From contig NZ_JAMQAW010000012.1 of assembly GCF_023701525.1 (NCBI RefSeq), positions 64,762-128,761 of the forward strand: a stretch of DNA of 64,000 nucleotides, given 5' to 3'. Position numbers and translations under genes: made by a program. This DNA comes from Streptomyces albipurpureus (lineage in GTDB: Bacteria > Actinomycetota > Actinomycetes > Streptomycetales > Streptomycetaceae). Positions 1 to 8,459 of the stretch are shown piece by piece. The notes below the pieces were generated by a model that saw nothing but the letters and a program-made list of their open reading frames with translations, ran no database searches and had not been told where the DNA came from. Position 1 is the stretch's first letter; the number at the start of each line of letters is the position of its first letter.

Positions 1-1
1 C

Positions 2-1174
2 GACACACTCGCCGACACCGAGGGCCGCATAACCACCGAGCTGCGCGCCGCGGTACGGGGCGGGGGTGGTGCCAGGTTCCAGCGGGTGATGTGGCGGGGC
101 CAGCCGTACCTGATCGTCGGCATGCCCGTGCTGATCTACGACGACGGGAAGAGCCGCGTCTCCGGCCTGGAGGTCTTCGCCATCACCGATCTGCGGGCCG
201 AGCGCGATGACACGGCCGCCCTGCTGGACTCCGTACGGACGGGCGTCGTGCCGGTGGTGGTGCTGGCCGCCGTTCTGGCGCTCCTGGCCGCGGGTACGGT
301 CCTTCGTCCGGTCCGGAAACTGGGCCGGGCCACCCGTGAGCTCGCGGCCGGAGACCTGGGCAGCCGGGTGGCCGTCACCGGGCACGACGAACTCGCCGAT
401 CTGGCCAGGACGTTCAATGAGACCGCCGACGCGCTCCAGGCATCCGATGCCGAGCTGCGCGAGCAGGAGGCGAAGGCACGCCGCTTTGTGGCGGATGTCT
501 CGCACGAGCTGCGCACACCGCTGGCGGCGATGACGATGGTGGCGACCGTTCTGGAGGAGGACGCCGACCAACTGCCGCCGGACGCGGCGCGGGCAGCCCG
601 TACCGTCGGCGCGGAGACGGCGCGGCTGGCCCGGCTGGTCGAGGATCTGATGGAGATCTCCCGCTTCGATGCGAAGGCGGCACGGCTGAACGCCACCGAG
701 ACGGACCTCGCCGACACCGTACGAGCGTCGCTGGCACTGCGCGGCTGGACGGACCAGGTGCGGCTGCGGCTACCTGGCGGGGTACGGGCGGTGGTCGACC
801 GGCGGCGCATCGATGTGATCGTTGCGAACCTGGTGGGCAACGCGCTGCGGCACGGAGCCCCGCCGGTCATCGTGACCCTCAAGGTCGCCCACGCGGTGGA
901 CGGGGAGTGGGTGACGTTGGAGGTGGCCGACCACGGCCCGGGACTGCCACCGGAGGCTCGGGGGCGGGTCTTCGACCGGTTCTACAAGGCGGATGCGGCA
1001 CGTACGCGGAGCACGGCTGACGAGAGCGGCCAGGGCAGCGGCCTCGGCACGGCGATCGCGCTGGAGAACGCGCGGCTGCACGGCGGCACGATCGAGGTGG
1101 CCGACGGATCCCGGGGCGGCGCGGTGTTCACACTGCGGCTGCCCCTGCGACGCGACGGAGAGGAGACGCGGTGA
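2..1174 (+). CDS. Two-component sensor histidine kinase, 5' end outside window
   Basis: The reading frame is open from base 2, so the gene begins upstream of the window. The visible part holds the end of an extracytoplasmic sensor region, one membrane segment (about 235-300), a HAMP linker, and a HisKA dimerisation box with the motif SHELRTP; the phospho-accepting His codon is at 503. An HATPase_c domain follows with an N box (NLVGNALRHG), a G1 box (DHGPGLP) and a G2 box (GSGLGTAIA). It should autophosphorylate on His and pass phosphate to a response regulator, probably encoded just upstream. Its TGA overlaps the GTG start of the next gene by four bases, so the two are translationally coupled. 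Ligand and partner cannot be read from this window. Confidence 0.93.
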   Translation, partial: DTLADTEGRITTELRAAVRGGGGARFQRVMWRGQPYLIVGMPVLIYDDGKSRVSGLEVFAITDLRAERDDTAALLDSVRTGVVPVVVLAAVLALLAAGTVLRPVRKLGRATRELAAGDLGSRVAVTGHDELADLARTFNETADALQASDAELREQEAKARRFVADVSHELRTPLAAMTMVATVLEEDADQLPPDAARAARTVGAETARLARLVEDLMEISRFDAKAARLNATETDLADTVRASLALRGWTDQVRLRLPGGVRAVVDRRRIDVIVANLVGNALRHGAPPVIVTLKVAHAVDGEWVTLEVADHGPGLPPEARGRVFDRFYKADAARTRSTADESGQGSGLGTAIALENARLHGGTIEVADGSRGGAVFTLRLPLRRDGEETR

Positions 1175-1665
1175 AGGTCCGACCGGTGCTCTTGATCACC
1201 GCGCTGGGTAGCGCCCTCATGGGTTGCGGCGTTCAACCGACCGGAGTGGTGGACGCGGGCGGGCCCGCATCCGGCCTGACCAGCGGGATGCGGCTGTACT
1301 TCGCGTCCGACAGCGGACTGCGCGGGGTGTCGTTGCTCGACCGGAAGACCGAGAGCCTCGGCGGTGTGATGAAGCGGCTCGCCGAGGGGCCCTCGCCCAG
1401 CGAGGTGCGCGACGGGCTCTCCTCCGCCTACCGGATAGGCGGCTACACGGTGACCGGTAAGGGCACCCGCGTGACACTGCGCCTCGAAGGAGGCTATGCG
1501 GGGACGGGGAGCGACCAGGGCACGGGACAGCTGGTGTGCACGCTGTCGCGGGCGCAGTCCGTACTCGATTCGACGGTCAGGGCCGATGAGGTCGAGGTCA
1601 CCTTGCGACCGTCGGAAGGCGCGGTGCTGGGTCCCTACCGGTGTGCGGAGTTCCTCAACGGGTGA
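1171..1665 (+). CDS. Small lipoprotein coupled to the sensor kinase
   Basis: A 164-aa protein with a lipoprotein signal peptide: basic Lys/Arg start, hydrophobic core and the lipobox LMGC near residue 19, so the mature protein should be anchored outside the membrane by its Cys. The remaining 140 residues are a compact soluble domain with the pattern of actinobacterial lipoproteins encoded next to sensor kinases (GerMN/LpqB-like). The GTG start overlaps the kinase stop codon (GTGA), which implies joint production. By analogy with CseA-type proteins it may modulate the kinase's sensing of envelope conditions. That role is inference; the lipoprotein nature is clear. Confidence 0.8.
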   Translation: MKVRPVLLITALGSALMGCGVQPTGVVDAGGPASGLTSGMRLYFASDSGLRGVSLLDRKTESLGGVMKRLAEGPSPSEVRDGLSSAYRIGGYTVTGKGTRVTLRLEGGYAGTGSDQGTGQLVCTLSRAQSVLDSTVRADEVEVTLRPSEGAVLGPYRCAEFLNG

Positions 1666-1832
1666 GGCGGGCCGCTGATTTGGCCGCGCCGATCCAGGCG
1701 GGCTGCCCAGCCCGGTGCACCGATCCGGCTGGGCCGTTGATCTCGGCGCGCCGACCAAGCGGGCGCGCGCCGCCGTTCGCTCCGTCCCGTACGGGTGCGC
1801 AGGCCGAGCGAAGCCGGTGCCCACGAACAGCG

Positions 1833-1917
1833 GTGTTCATCGCGGGGTCCCGGCCAGCACCGGTGGTCACGATCGGAGTGTTCATCGCCGGTCCCGGCTG
1901 GCGCCGGTGGCCGCACG
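1833..1917. repeat. Imperfect direct repeat (about 40 bp x2)
   Basis: Two adjacent copies, 1833-1872 and 1878-1917, both begin gtgttcatcgc and share a core like cggtggtcac/cggtggccgc. They differ by several substitutions and one indel. They lie in the 363-bp gap between the convergent lipoprotein and CDF genes. I see no gene in this gap. Confidence 0.5.
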
Positions 1918-2028
1918 ACCTTGAGCGGCCGCCGAAGCGCGGGTTTCGGGTACACGGGCCGGGTGGCCCGACTCGTCGTCGAGGAGGGGAACGGCGGAAC
2001 CCCCGACGGTGGACCGCACCCCTCACCC

Positions 2029-3132
2029 TCACACCGCGCCCGGCCGATGGCTGTGATGGGCGAGAGCCGCGTGCGGGTCGCTCCCCGTGGGGATGTGGTC
2101 GGTGTGCACGGTCACGGCGGTCAGTCTCGGTACCGCGTGGATCAAGGCATGCTCCGCAGCCACGGCCAGTTCATGGGCCTGAACGACGGTCAGATGCGGG
2201 TCGACGACGATGTCGGCCTCCGCGCGCAGAGCGTGGCCGATCCATCTCATCCGCACCGGACCGGTGTCCCGCACCCCCTCCACATCGCGCAGCGCCGCCT
2301 GGGCGGTGTCGACGAGGGCGGGGTCGACCGAGTCCATCAGACGGCGGTAGACCTCGCGGGCGGCGTCCTTGAGGACGAACAGGATGGCGATCGTGATCAG
2401 CAGGCCGACGACCGGGTCGGCCGCCCGCCAACCGAGCGCCGCGCCACCAGCGCCCAGGAGCACCGCGAGGGAGGTGAAACCGTCGGTGCGAGCGTGCAGG
2501 CCATCGGCTACCAGCGCGGCGGAGCCAATCCTCCGCCCGGTGCGGATCCGGAAGCGGGCGACCCACTCATTGCCGACGAACCCGGCCAGCGCCGCGGCCG
2601 AGACCGCCCCTAGATGCGTGATGTCACGGGGGTTGAGTAGCCGGTCGATGGCCACCCAGGCGGCTAGGCCGGCAGAAGCGGCGATCGTCGCCACGATGAC
2701 GATGCCGGCGAGATCTTCGGCACGGCCGTAGCCATAGGTGTAGCGGCGGTTCGCCGCCCGCCGCCCCAACAGGAAGGCGATGCCCAGCGGGACCGCGGTC
2801 AGGGCGTCCGCGGCATTGTGGATCGTGTCGCCCAGCAAGGCCACCGACCCCGACAGGGCAACGACCGCCGCCTGGACGAGAGTGGTCACTCCCAGAACAA
2901 CCAGGGAGATCCACAGTGTGCGCATCCCCTCGCGGGAGGTCTCCATGGCCGCGTCGACCTTGTCGCCCGTTTGATGGCTGTGCGGTGTGATCAGATGGGC
3001 GAGCCGGTGCCGAAGTCGACGGCGGTGCGGCTCGACCCGCCCGTGCTGGTGCCCGCTGGCGCCGTGCCCGGGGCTGGGGTCGTGGTGGTGATCGTGCGGA
3101 TGAATGGGCCGATTCGCCTCCATGCCCGTCAC
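2029..3132 (-). CDS. Cation diffusion facilitator (CDF) metal efflux transporter
   Basis: A 367-aa CDF family antiporter that should move Zn2+ or a similar divalent cation out of the cytoplasm in exchange for protons. Residues 1-55 are a His-rich cytosolic leader. Then come six predicted membrane helices with the two metal-site helices typical of the family (GDTIHNAAD in TM2, ADGLHARTDG in TM5), and a C-terminal cytoplasmic domain ending in another His-rich tail (HAALAHHSHRP). Both His-rich ends fit metal binding or sensing. The start at 3132 has an alternative Met three codons in. It is convergent with the kinase/lipoprotein pair and stands alone. Substrate choice among Zn, Co, Ni and Cd is not determined. 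Confidence 0.92.
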   Translation of the reverse strand: MTGMEANRPIHPHDHHHDPSPGHGASGHQHGRVEPHRRRLRHRLAHLITPHSHQTGDKVDAAMETSREGMRTLWISLVVLGVTTLVQAAVVALSGSVALLGDTIHNAADALTAVPLGIAFLLGRRAANRRYTYGYGRAEDLAGIVIVATIAASAGLAAWVAIDRLLNPRDITHLGAVSAAALAGFVGNEWVARFRIRTGRRIGSAALVADGLHARTDGFTSLAVLLGAGGAALGWRAADPVVGLLITIAILFVLKDAAREVYRRLMDSVDPALVDTAQAALRDVEGVRDTGPVRMRWIGHALRAEADIVVDPHLTVVQAHELAVAAEHALIHAVPRLTAVTVHTDHIPTGSDPHAALAHHSHRPGAV

Positions 3133-3555
3133 CGTGACACATCGAATCGATTGCGGCTACCACCGTCATACACTCCCTGACCAGGTGCGAAGTACCCGCA
3201 GCTGCGACCGGAGAGCATCTGGTACCCCGCAGCCGGGGTTCATGGAGGTCAGCGCCTGCTGTCGTCGAGCACAGAGACCGGTCATGGGAGCGATTCCTTC
3301 AGCGGCGGCTTGAAGGAGGAGCGGACATGGTCCGACTCCCGCTGCCGGGCGCCCCCGGAAGCGGAGCCCTCCGAGGCCGTCAAGAACCGCCTGGAGACCG
3401 AGCTCAAAGGCTCTGTCGGGGGCTGCGCCGTACTCGGCGGCGTGCGTTGCCCAACCCCGTTGCACCGTTACCGCGCGGCAGGCCGACCCGACGACCGCGC
3501 AGAGCCCCCGACTCAGACACCGCCTCATGCGCCGCTGTGCCGCCGACCGAGGTCG
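3133..3555. other. Intergenic, no convincing gene
   Basis: There is a good ribosome-site-like string (aaggaggag) at about 3313-3321 followed by ATG at 3327, but the frame it opens is Arg/Pro-rich and looks like non-coding high-GC sequence. The frame of the downstream SUKH gene is also open back to 3310, without family-like sequence. This could be a decayed upstream gene or a long 5' leader. Confidence 0.4.
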
Positions 3556-4503
3556 ATGTCAGTCCCGTCCGCTTCAATGGACGCGATGGACGACAACGAA
3601 GATGTGCTCAGGGCGGTCCAACGGCTGGCCCGGCCCGGCATGGGCGATCTGCACTGTGATGAGGCAGGGCACTCGGCGAACCACTGCTGTCTCGCACTGT
3701 CGGAGAGGACCCCGCTCCCCATGCTCCAGGATGCGCTGAGCGCACGATATGGACAGCCGCGGAACCTCGCCATGGACGGTTATGTCGATCCGACCGTGAC
3801 CGAGCGGACCGGACTGCCGCTCCTGGTTCCCTTCGGTGAGCGGGTCGTCGAGATGCGCGCATGGACGTACGGAAGCAGGTGGATAGGCTGCGGAACCATC
3901 CAGTTCGGCAACGGCATCCGGCCCGTCGTGCTCGTGGCGGAGGAGCAGGACCCGGCGGCGGAGTTGCCGGAGGGGGCATCCTGGGCGGAGGGGGTCATCG
4001 CCGCGACCGGATGGGACACCACTCGTGCGCGTACGGTCGACTGGGCGGCGGCCGAGGCCCGGTTGGGGACCGCGTTGCCCAGCGACTACAAATGGCTCGC
4101 CGAGATGTTCGGACACGGCGCCTTCGATGAGTACCTCGAACTGTTCGTGCCCGGCGCCTGTTTCAGCAGCCGCGACATCATCCTCAACACCAAGCGGTCG
4201 GGAGAATGGGCCAGAACCAACAGCGGCGACCTGTGGGAACCATACGATGTGTACCCGGCCCCGGGTGGGCTGCTGGAGTGGGCCCATTCCGAGCAGGCCG
4301 ATCAGTTCTTCTGGCTCACCGAAGGTCTCGACCCCGACAGATGGCCCATCCTCGCCACGCCGGACCTCCCCGACTCGTGGGTGCGGTTCGACGGGACGAC
4401 CACCGAGTTCATCTACCGGATACTCACCGAACGACAGCACCCCTTCTCAACAGCCCGCTACTTCGACAGTCACTGGTTCCAGAGCTGCGAAAGCGAGGGC
4501 TGA
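3556..4503 (+). CDS. SUKH (SMI1/KNR4) domain protein
   Basis: A cytosolic protein of about 315 aa. The C-terminal half (from about residue 165) reads like the SMI1/KNR4 fold: LPSDYKWLAEMFGHGAFDEYLELF followed by a D/E-rich, Trp-rich C-terminal region. The N-terminal half (about 1-150) is a separate domain containing LPMLQDALSARYG and a WIGCGT segment; I do not recognise its function. SUKH proteins are known as immunity proteins of polymorphic toxin systems and as general cytosolic interaction modules, but no toxin gene is adjacent. Start choice is uncertain: ATGs at 3556, 3577 and 3586 all give the conserved part, and none has a strong ribosome site. The frame remains open to 3310. Confidence 0.75.
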   Translation: MSVPSASMDAMDDNEDVLRAVQRLARPGMGDLHCDEAGHSANHCCLALSERTPLPMLQDALSARYGQPRNLAMDGYVDPTVTERTGLPLLVPFGERVVEMRAWTYGSRWIGCGTIQFGNGIRPVVLVAEEQDPAAELPEGASWAEGVIAATGWDTTRARTVDWAAAEARLGTALPSDYKWLAEMFGHGAFDEYLELFVPGACFSSRDIILNTKRSGEWARTNSGDLWEPYDVYPAPGGLLEWAHSEQADQFFWLTEGLDPDRWPILATPDLPDSWVRFDGTTTEFIYRILTERQHPFSTARYFDSHWFQSCESEG

Positions 4504-5076
4504 AGGCCGCCCGCGGACTCAGCCGGGACGGGAGGTGGTGACAAGGACCGAGAAGGCACGTCATCGTGCGTTCGCTAAACCTGCGTCGGGGACAGCCCTG
4601 GGGCATTGGTGGCGGCCAGCCAGGTGCTGACGTCCTTCCCAACCGTGCCGATGGGCAATTCGGTGGTGGGCGATGGGTGGCACCCGGCCGGGCCATCGCG
4701 TCAGCGCCCACGACGCACTCGGTTGCCCGCGGTCCACACCTTCACCACGCGTTCGGCTTCCGCCGCCCGGAGTACGGGCGAGTGTCGGCGCGCCTCTGGA
4801 AAGGGCCCGTACTCATCCCGCTGTCGGCGCAAGAACCCCGTCAAGCCGTGGCGAGTCGCGGCAGCCTCGCGGAGCGAGCAAGCCCAGAACACATCAGGGC
4901 CGTCGGTCGAAACCGTTGTCCGCGGGGTTGAACACCCAGGGGGCCGATGGACAGACGAGTTCATACTCCCGTCGTGCCCGGGTAGACCTTCGACCGATGT
5001 TCGGCGCGCGCCACCGTTCACCAGACTGGGATCCCGTCGCAAGCGGCGGAGACGACCAGGAGAGGTGTGATGCGCG
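4504..5076. other. Intergenic, no convincing gene
   Basis: 573 bp. Several long open frames exist on both strands but all are Arg/Pro-rich and overlap one another, typical of non-coding Streptomyces DNA. On the minus strand near 4600-4660 one frame gives a plausible protein tail (KDVSTWLAATNAPGL) with no intact upstream part, possibly a relic. A ribosome site (aggagagg, 5058-5065) belongs to the next gene. Confidence 0.4.
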
Positions 5077-6225
5077 GTGCGGAGCGATGGAATCAGCCGA
5101 GCGCGGTTTCTCGCGGGAGCGGGAGCCATGGGTGTTGCCACCGCAGTCGGGACAACGGGGTGGGCAACGGCCGCTGAGCCGACGCCCATTGGTACATCGG
5201 ATGGCAACGCGAGGCGGCGCGGGCTCACCCACCGGGGTGTGTGCTACACGCTCGGAGCCGGTGAGACCCCCGGTACCGCGTGGCAGCCGGCGCGGGTGCG
5301 CGACGATGTACGGGCCATCCAGCGCGAGCTACACGCCGACTCGATCAAAGTCACCGGAGACGGTGTACAGCGGTTGACGACCACGGCAGCTGAAGCCGCG
5401 GAACGCGGCCTGCACATCTGGCTGGAGCCCACTCTCGGCGATCAGCCAGAACAGGACATTCTTGACCATCTTGCGGAGTGCGGTCGGTTCGCTGAGCGGC
5501 TGCGACGGCAGGGCGCGAAGGTCGATCTCAGTGTCGGCTGCGAGTTCTGGCTGTTCGTCCCCGGCATCGTGCCCGGCGCACATGTGCTGGAGCGGATCGC
5601 GAACCTGCAGAACGGCACCTTCGACCCAGTCCATATGCAACGTGAGCTACGGCGATTCATCGGCCGGGCCGCACGGGTCGGCAGATCCGTTTTCCACGGG
5701 CGGTTGAGCTACGCGTCCGCACAGGGCGATGAGGTTGACTGGACGCTCTTCGACATCGTTGGCCTCAACTACTACTCCTCCTTCCCCCGCCGATCGTCCT
5801 ACGTCCGTGAACTGGAGAAGTATCTACGCTGGGGTAAACCACTGGCGATCACGGAGTTCGGCACCTGCACCTTTGTCGGCGCACCGGAAGCAGGCGGCAT
5901 GGGGTGGGCAACGGTCGACTACACCAAGGATCCGCCGGAGATCATCGGCAATCCGATCCGAAGCGAACATACCCAGGCGGTCTATCTGCTGGAACTCCTG
6001 GATGTGTTCGAGTCGATGGGACTGTACTCAGCGATGGCATTCGAGTTCATCACCCCTGACCAACCGCATCGGAAAGAGATCCGATACGACCTCGATCTGG
6101 CGAGCTACGGCATCGTCAAGGTGATCAAGGACAACCCCAATGATCCGGAATCCGACTGGCACTGGAAGCCGAAGGAGTCGTTCCACGCCCTGGCCCGGCG
6201 CTACGCCCGGGCTGCCACCGACTGA
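5077..6225 (+). CDS. Tat-exported TIM-barrel (glycoside-hydrolase-like) protein
   Basis: A 382-aa protein. The N-terminus has a Tat-type signal (SRARFLAGAGAMGVATAVG, Ala-rich end near residue 32). The mature part follows a (beta/alpha)8 pattern like glycoside hydrolases: GLTHRGVCYTLG at strand 1, VGCEFW with Glu156, DIVGLNYYSSF, and AITEFGTCTF with Glu260. In clan A hydrolases the acid/base and nucleophile sit at strands 4 and 7, so Glu156 and Glu260 are the candidates. Related Streptomyces proteins are often labelled 'abortive infection protein', but nothing here supports a phage role. GTG at 5077 is chosen because aggagagg lies 11 bases upstream and the Tat motif follows directly. Substrate unknown. 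Confidence 0.75.
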   Translation: MRSDGISRARFLAGAGAMGVATAVGTTGWATAAEPTPIGTSDGNARRRGLTHRGVCYTLGAGETPGTAWQPARVRDDVRAIQRELHADSIKVTGDGVQRLTTTAAEAAERGLHIWLEPTLGDQPEQDILDHLAECGRFAERLRRQGAKVDLSVGCEFWLFVPGIVPGAHVLERIANLQNGTFDPVHMQRELRRFIGRAARVGRSVFHGRLSYASAQGDEVDWTLFDIVGLNYYSSFPRRSSYVRELEKYLRWGKPLAITEFGTCTFVGAPEAGGMGWATVDYTKDPPEIIGNPIRSEHTQAVYLLELLDVFESMGLYSAMAFEFITPDQPHRKEIRYDLDLASYGIVKVIKDNPNDPESDWHWKPKESFHALARRYARAATD

Positions 6226-6541
6226 CCAGGTCCTGCTCATAGCGGTGCGGCGGTCACATCCGAACGGTGGCGGCACCCACGTCGGTGATCTTGCACTTCA
6301 CCCGTGGACCGTGTTGCCGTTCGCCCTATTTCCTCTCTCCGTGGCGCATGAAATCATAAATACGTTACTAACGGTAAAGCGCCAACACCGCGCATTCTGC
6401 CTCAAGAGCGCCAGTGCCGTACTGTCTCGCAGGCTGGAAAGCAGCCAAGTGATTTGGTGATAGACCTCTGACTCTAGCCCTCGGGGAAAGCGCGCGGTTA
6501 AGTTGCTCGGTGGAATTCAAGTTCCACCACGAGGAGAGTGA
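6226..6541. promoter_or_regulatory. AT-richer upstream region of the S37-like gene
   Basis: A 316-bp gap that is visibly less GC-rich than its surroundings (for example around 6345-6375), as promoter regions often are. An inverted repeat ggtggaa/ttccacc with a 6-base spacer lies at 6509-6528, just before the ribosome site gaggag (about 6531-6536). It could act in the leader RNA or as an operator. Confidence 0.4.
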
Positions 6542-7867
6542 ATGCGTACCGCACTGAGATGGTTATTGTCGATTGTGGTGCTTTCTAGCGCCGTGAGCGT
6601 TTCCGGTGGCCCGGCTGCGGCATCCTCCGAGGACCCCATATCAGACATCAATGGACGCCTTGCCGCGCTTCCGGGAGTGACCTCCTCGCAGGAGATCACC
6701 AATAGCGAACACTTCGGTCTGCGCGCATACCGGGTCCAGTTCGAGCAGCCCAAGGACCATCGGCGACCAGCGGCGGGCACGTTCCAGCAGCAGGTCATCG
6801 TCTTCCACAGGGGCGAGACCCTCCCGACCGTTCTCACACCCACACAACACGGCCAGGGAAACCCCACCGGCATCCTCTTCCCGAAGAACGAAGTGAAGGT
6901 CGAGCAGCGCTTCCTGCCCGATTCGTCACCGCATCAGAAGGACCTGACAAAGCTGACCAGCTGGCAGTTGGCCACCGATCTGCACCGAGTGACGGTCGCA
7001 ATCAAGGGCATCTACGATCAGAAGTGGCTCTCCACAGGTATGGGAGTGACGGGTCAGATCGCGACGTACCACCGCCGCTTCTACCCGGCTGATGTGCAGG
7101 GGACGTATGTCCTCGCCGCTCGGAATGACGCGCGAAACAACGACGATTCGGCGTACGACGCGTTCTTCGCACGGGTGGGCACTCCCGAGTGCCGGGACCG
7201 GATCGCATCCTTCCAGCGCGAGGCCCTGGTGCGCCGAGACGAACTGGTGGAGCTCTACCGCCAGCAGGCCCAGGCGGACGGCGATACCTTCGAGCTGATC
7301 GGCTCGGTGGACCGCGCCTTCGAGATCTCGGTCACGGACTACCCATGGAAGTTCTGGGAACACCGGTCCGAGCGACTCTGCAAGATCGTTCCGCTGAAAT
7401 CGGCCACCACGGCCGTGATCTGGAACGAACTCCGCTTGAGTGCCGCCTACTTCCGGGGCGACAAAGACCTACGCTGGAACGAGCAGAACCTCTACCTGGC
7501 CGGAACTCAGACCGGCTGGCCCACCGTCAGCACACCGCACCTGGACGACCTCCTACGCTATCCGGGTATCAACAGCCCGCGAACCTTTGTCGACCGAAGC
7601 ATCCCCATGACCTTCGACAACAGGGCGATGGCGGACATTGACAACTGGGTCCGCAAGGATTCCTCCGAGATGATCTACATCTACGGAAAGAACGACCCGG
7701 TGAGTGCCGAGGCGTTCCGGGTCGACCAGGGCAGCAAGGATTCCCAGGTCTACTTCGGTGCTCCGTACGGAGGGATCGCCTATCTCACTCCGGCCGAACA
7801 GCAGGAGATCACCGGGAAACTGAGGAAGTGGGCTGGTGTAGCGGACCAGCCGCCCGCAATACGCTAA
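6542..7867 (+). CDS. Secreted S37-family (PS-10 tripeptidyl aminopeptidase-like) protein, catalytic residues lost
   Basis: A 441-aa protein with a Sec signal peptide (about residues 1-28). From there to the C-terminus it follows the family S37 pattern known from Streptomyces secreted tripeptidyl aminopeptidases: GTFQQQ, a Trp-Gln plus Asp-Leu-His-Arg segment, FFARVGTPECRDR, RSIPMTF, DNWVR and ASN-ASP-PRO near the end. The usual nucleophile motif is TGGSKGG. Here the matching place reads TGMGVTG, so the Ser is Gly168. The catalytic Asp motif is kept (YGKNDP, Asp385). The usual C-terminal Ala-Asn-His-Gly is replaced by GAPYGGIAY (about 406-414), which contains no His. The frame is intact, with a good ribosome site (gaggag), so this looks like an expressed pseudoenzyme, perhaps a binder, inhibitor or scaffold in the extracellular protease set. 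Confidence 0.85.
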   Translation: MRTALRWLLSIVVLSSAVSVSGGPAAASSEDPISDINGRLAALPGVTSSQEITNSEHFGLRAYRVQFEQPKDHRRPAAGTFQQQVIVFHRGETLPTVLTPTQHGQGNPTGILFPKNEVKVEQRFLPDSSPHQKDLTKLTSWQLATDLHRVTVAIKGIYDQKWLSTGMGVTGQIATYHRRFYPADVQGTYVLAARNDARNNDDSAYDAFFARVGTPECRDRIASFQREALVRRDELVELYRQQAQADGDTFELIGSVDRAFEISVTDYPWKFWEHRSERLCKIVPLKSATTAVIWNELRLSAAYFRGDKDLRWNEQNLYLAGTQTGWPTVSTPHLDDLLRYPGINSPRTFVDRSIPMTFDNRAMADIDNWVRKDSSEMIYIYGKNDPVSAEAFRVDQGSKDSQVYFGAPYGGIAYLTPAEQQEITGKLRKWAGVADQPPAIR

Positions 7868-7877
7868 CCGACCGGCT

Positions 7878-7912
7878 CAGGGCTGTCTCGCAATCCGGGT
7901 GGGACAGCCCTG
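7878..7912 (+). terminator. Hairpin terminator after the S37-like gene
   Basis: A perfect 10-bp stem, cagggctgtc (7878-7887) with gacagccctg (7903-7912), 15-base loop, 11 bases past the stop codon. No U-tract, as is usual in Streptomyces. Confidence 0.75.
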
Positions 7913-8459
7913 GGCAACGACTCAAAGCCTGGACGGGTAGCGGTGGCCCGCCGTGCGTCTCCGCTCGGTGGCCACCGTTGCGCGACGCTACAGCCTGTTC
8001 GTCAAGGAATGCACCGAGGGTTCCCAGATCTCGAAGCGCCAGCGCGCGGCCGCATCAGCGAGCAGTTCACAACCCCTCTTGCCCACCGGCGGTGGCCACG
8101 ACCCCGAGGGGCGGGTGGGCACGCCCTTGTCGCCCGTAGGCGATTCGTCGCCCTGCCGACCGGCGGGGAAGGGCCCCGGTTCAGCGAAGGCCGCGGCCAC
8201 CGCCGGTGGGCGCCGTTGGCCCAGGGCGCGTACCCGTCGGGGCCTCAGCCGATTCACAGGATCGAGACCCCTGCGAGTGGATAAGAGGGCAGAGCTTGCC
8301 CGACGGTTCATCGGAGCCGGGACTGAGGCCCGAATGCACCCCTCAGCTGGTCTCTTTCGGACATCAGTGATCGTTTGGCCAACCCAGATCACCGGAACTC
8401 CGCTTCTCTCAGGGTGAACGAGGCCGCACCGGCACGCTCAACTCCCCGCAGGAGGTCAT
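7913..8459. other. Intergenic, no gene seen
   Basis: About 550 bp. Open frames on both strands are Arg/Pro-rich and overlapping, with no recognisable motif. It must include the promoter of the subtilisin gene; ribosome site ggaggt lies at 8451-8456. Confidence 0.45.

Noticed and set aside
4504-5076. Minus-strand segment with KDVSTWLAATNAPGL-like tail
   Set aside because: Looks like a possible protein end but no continuous upstream part with start could be assembled by eye.
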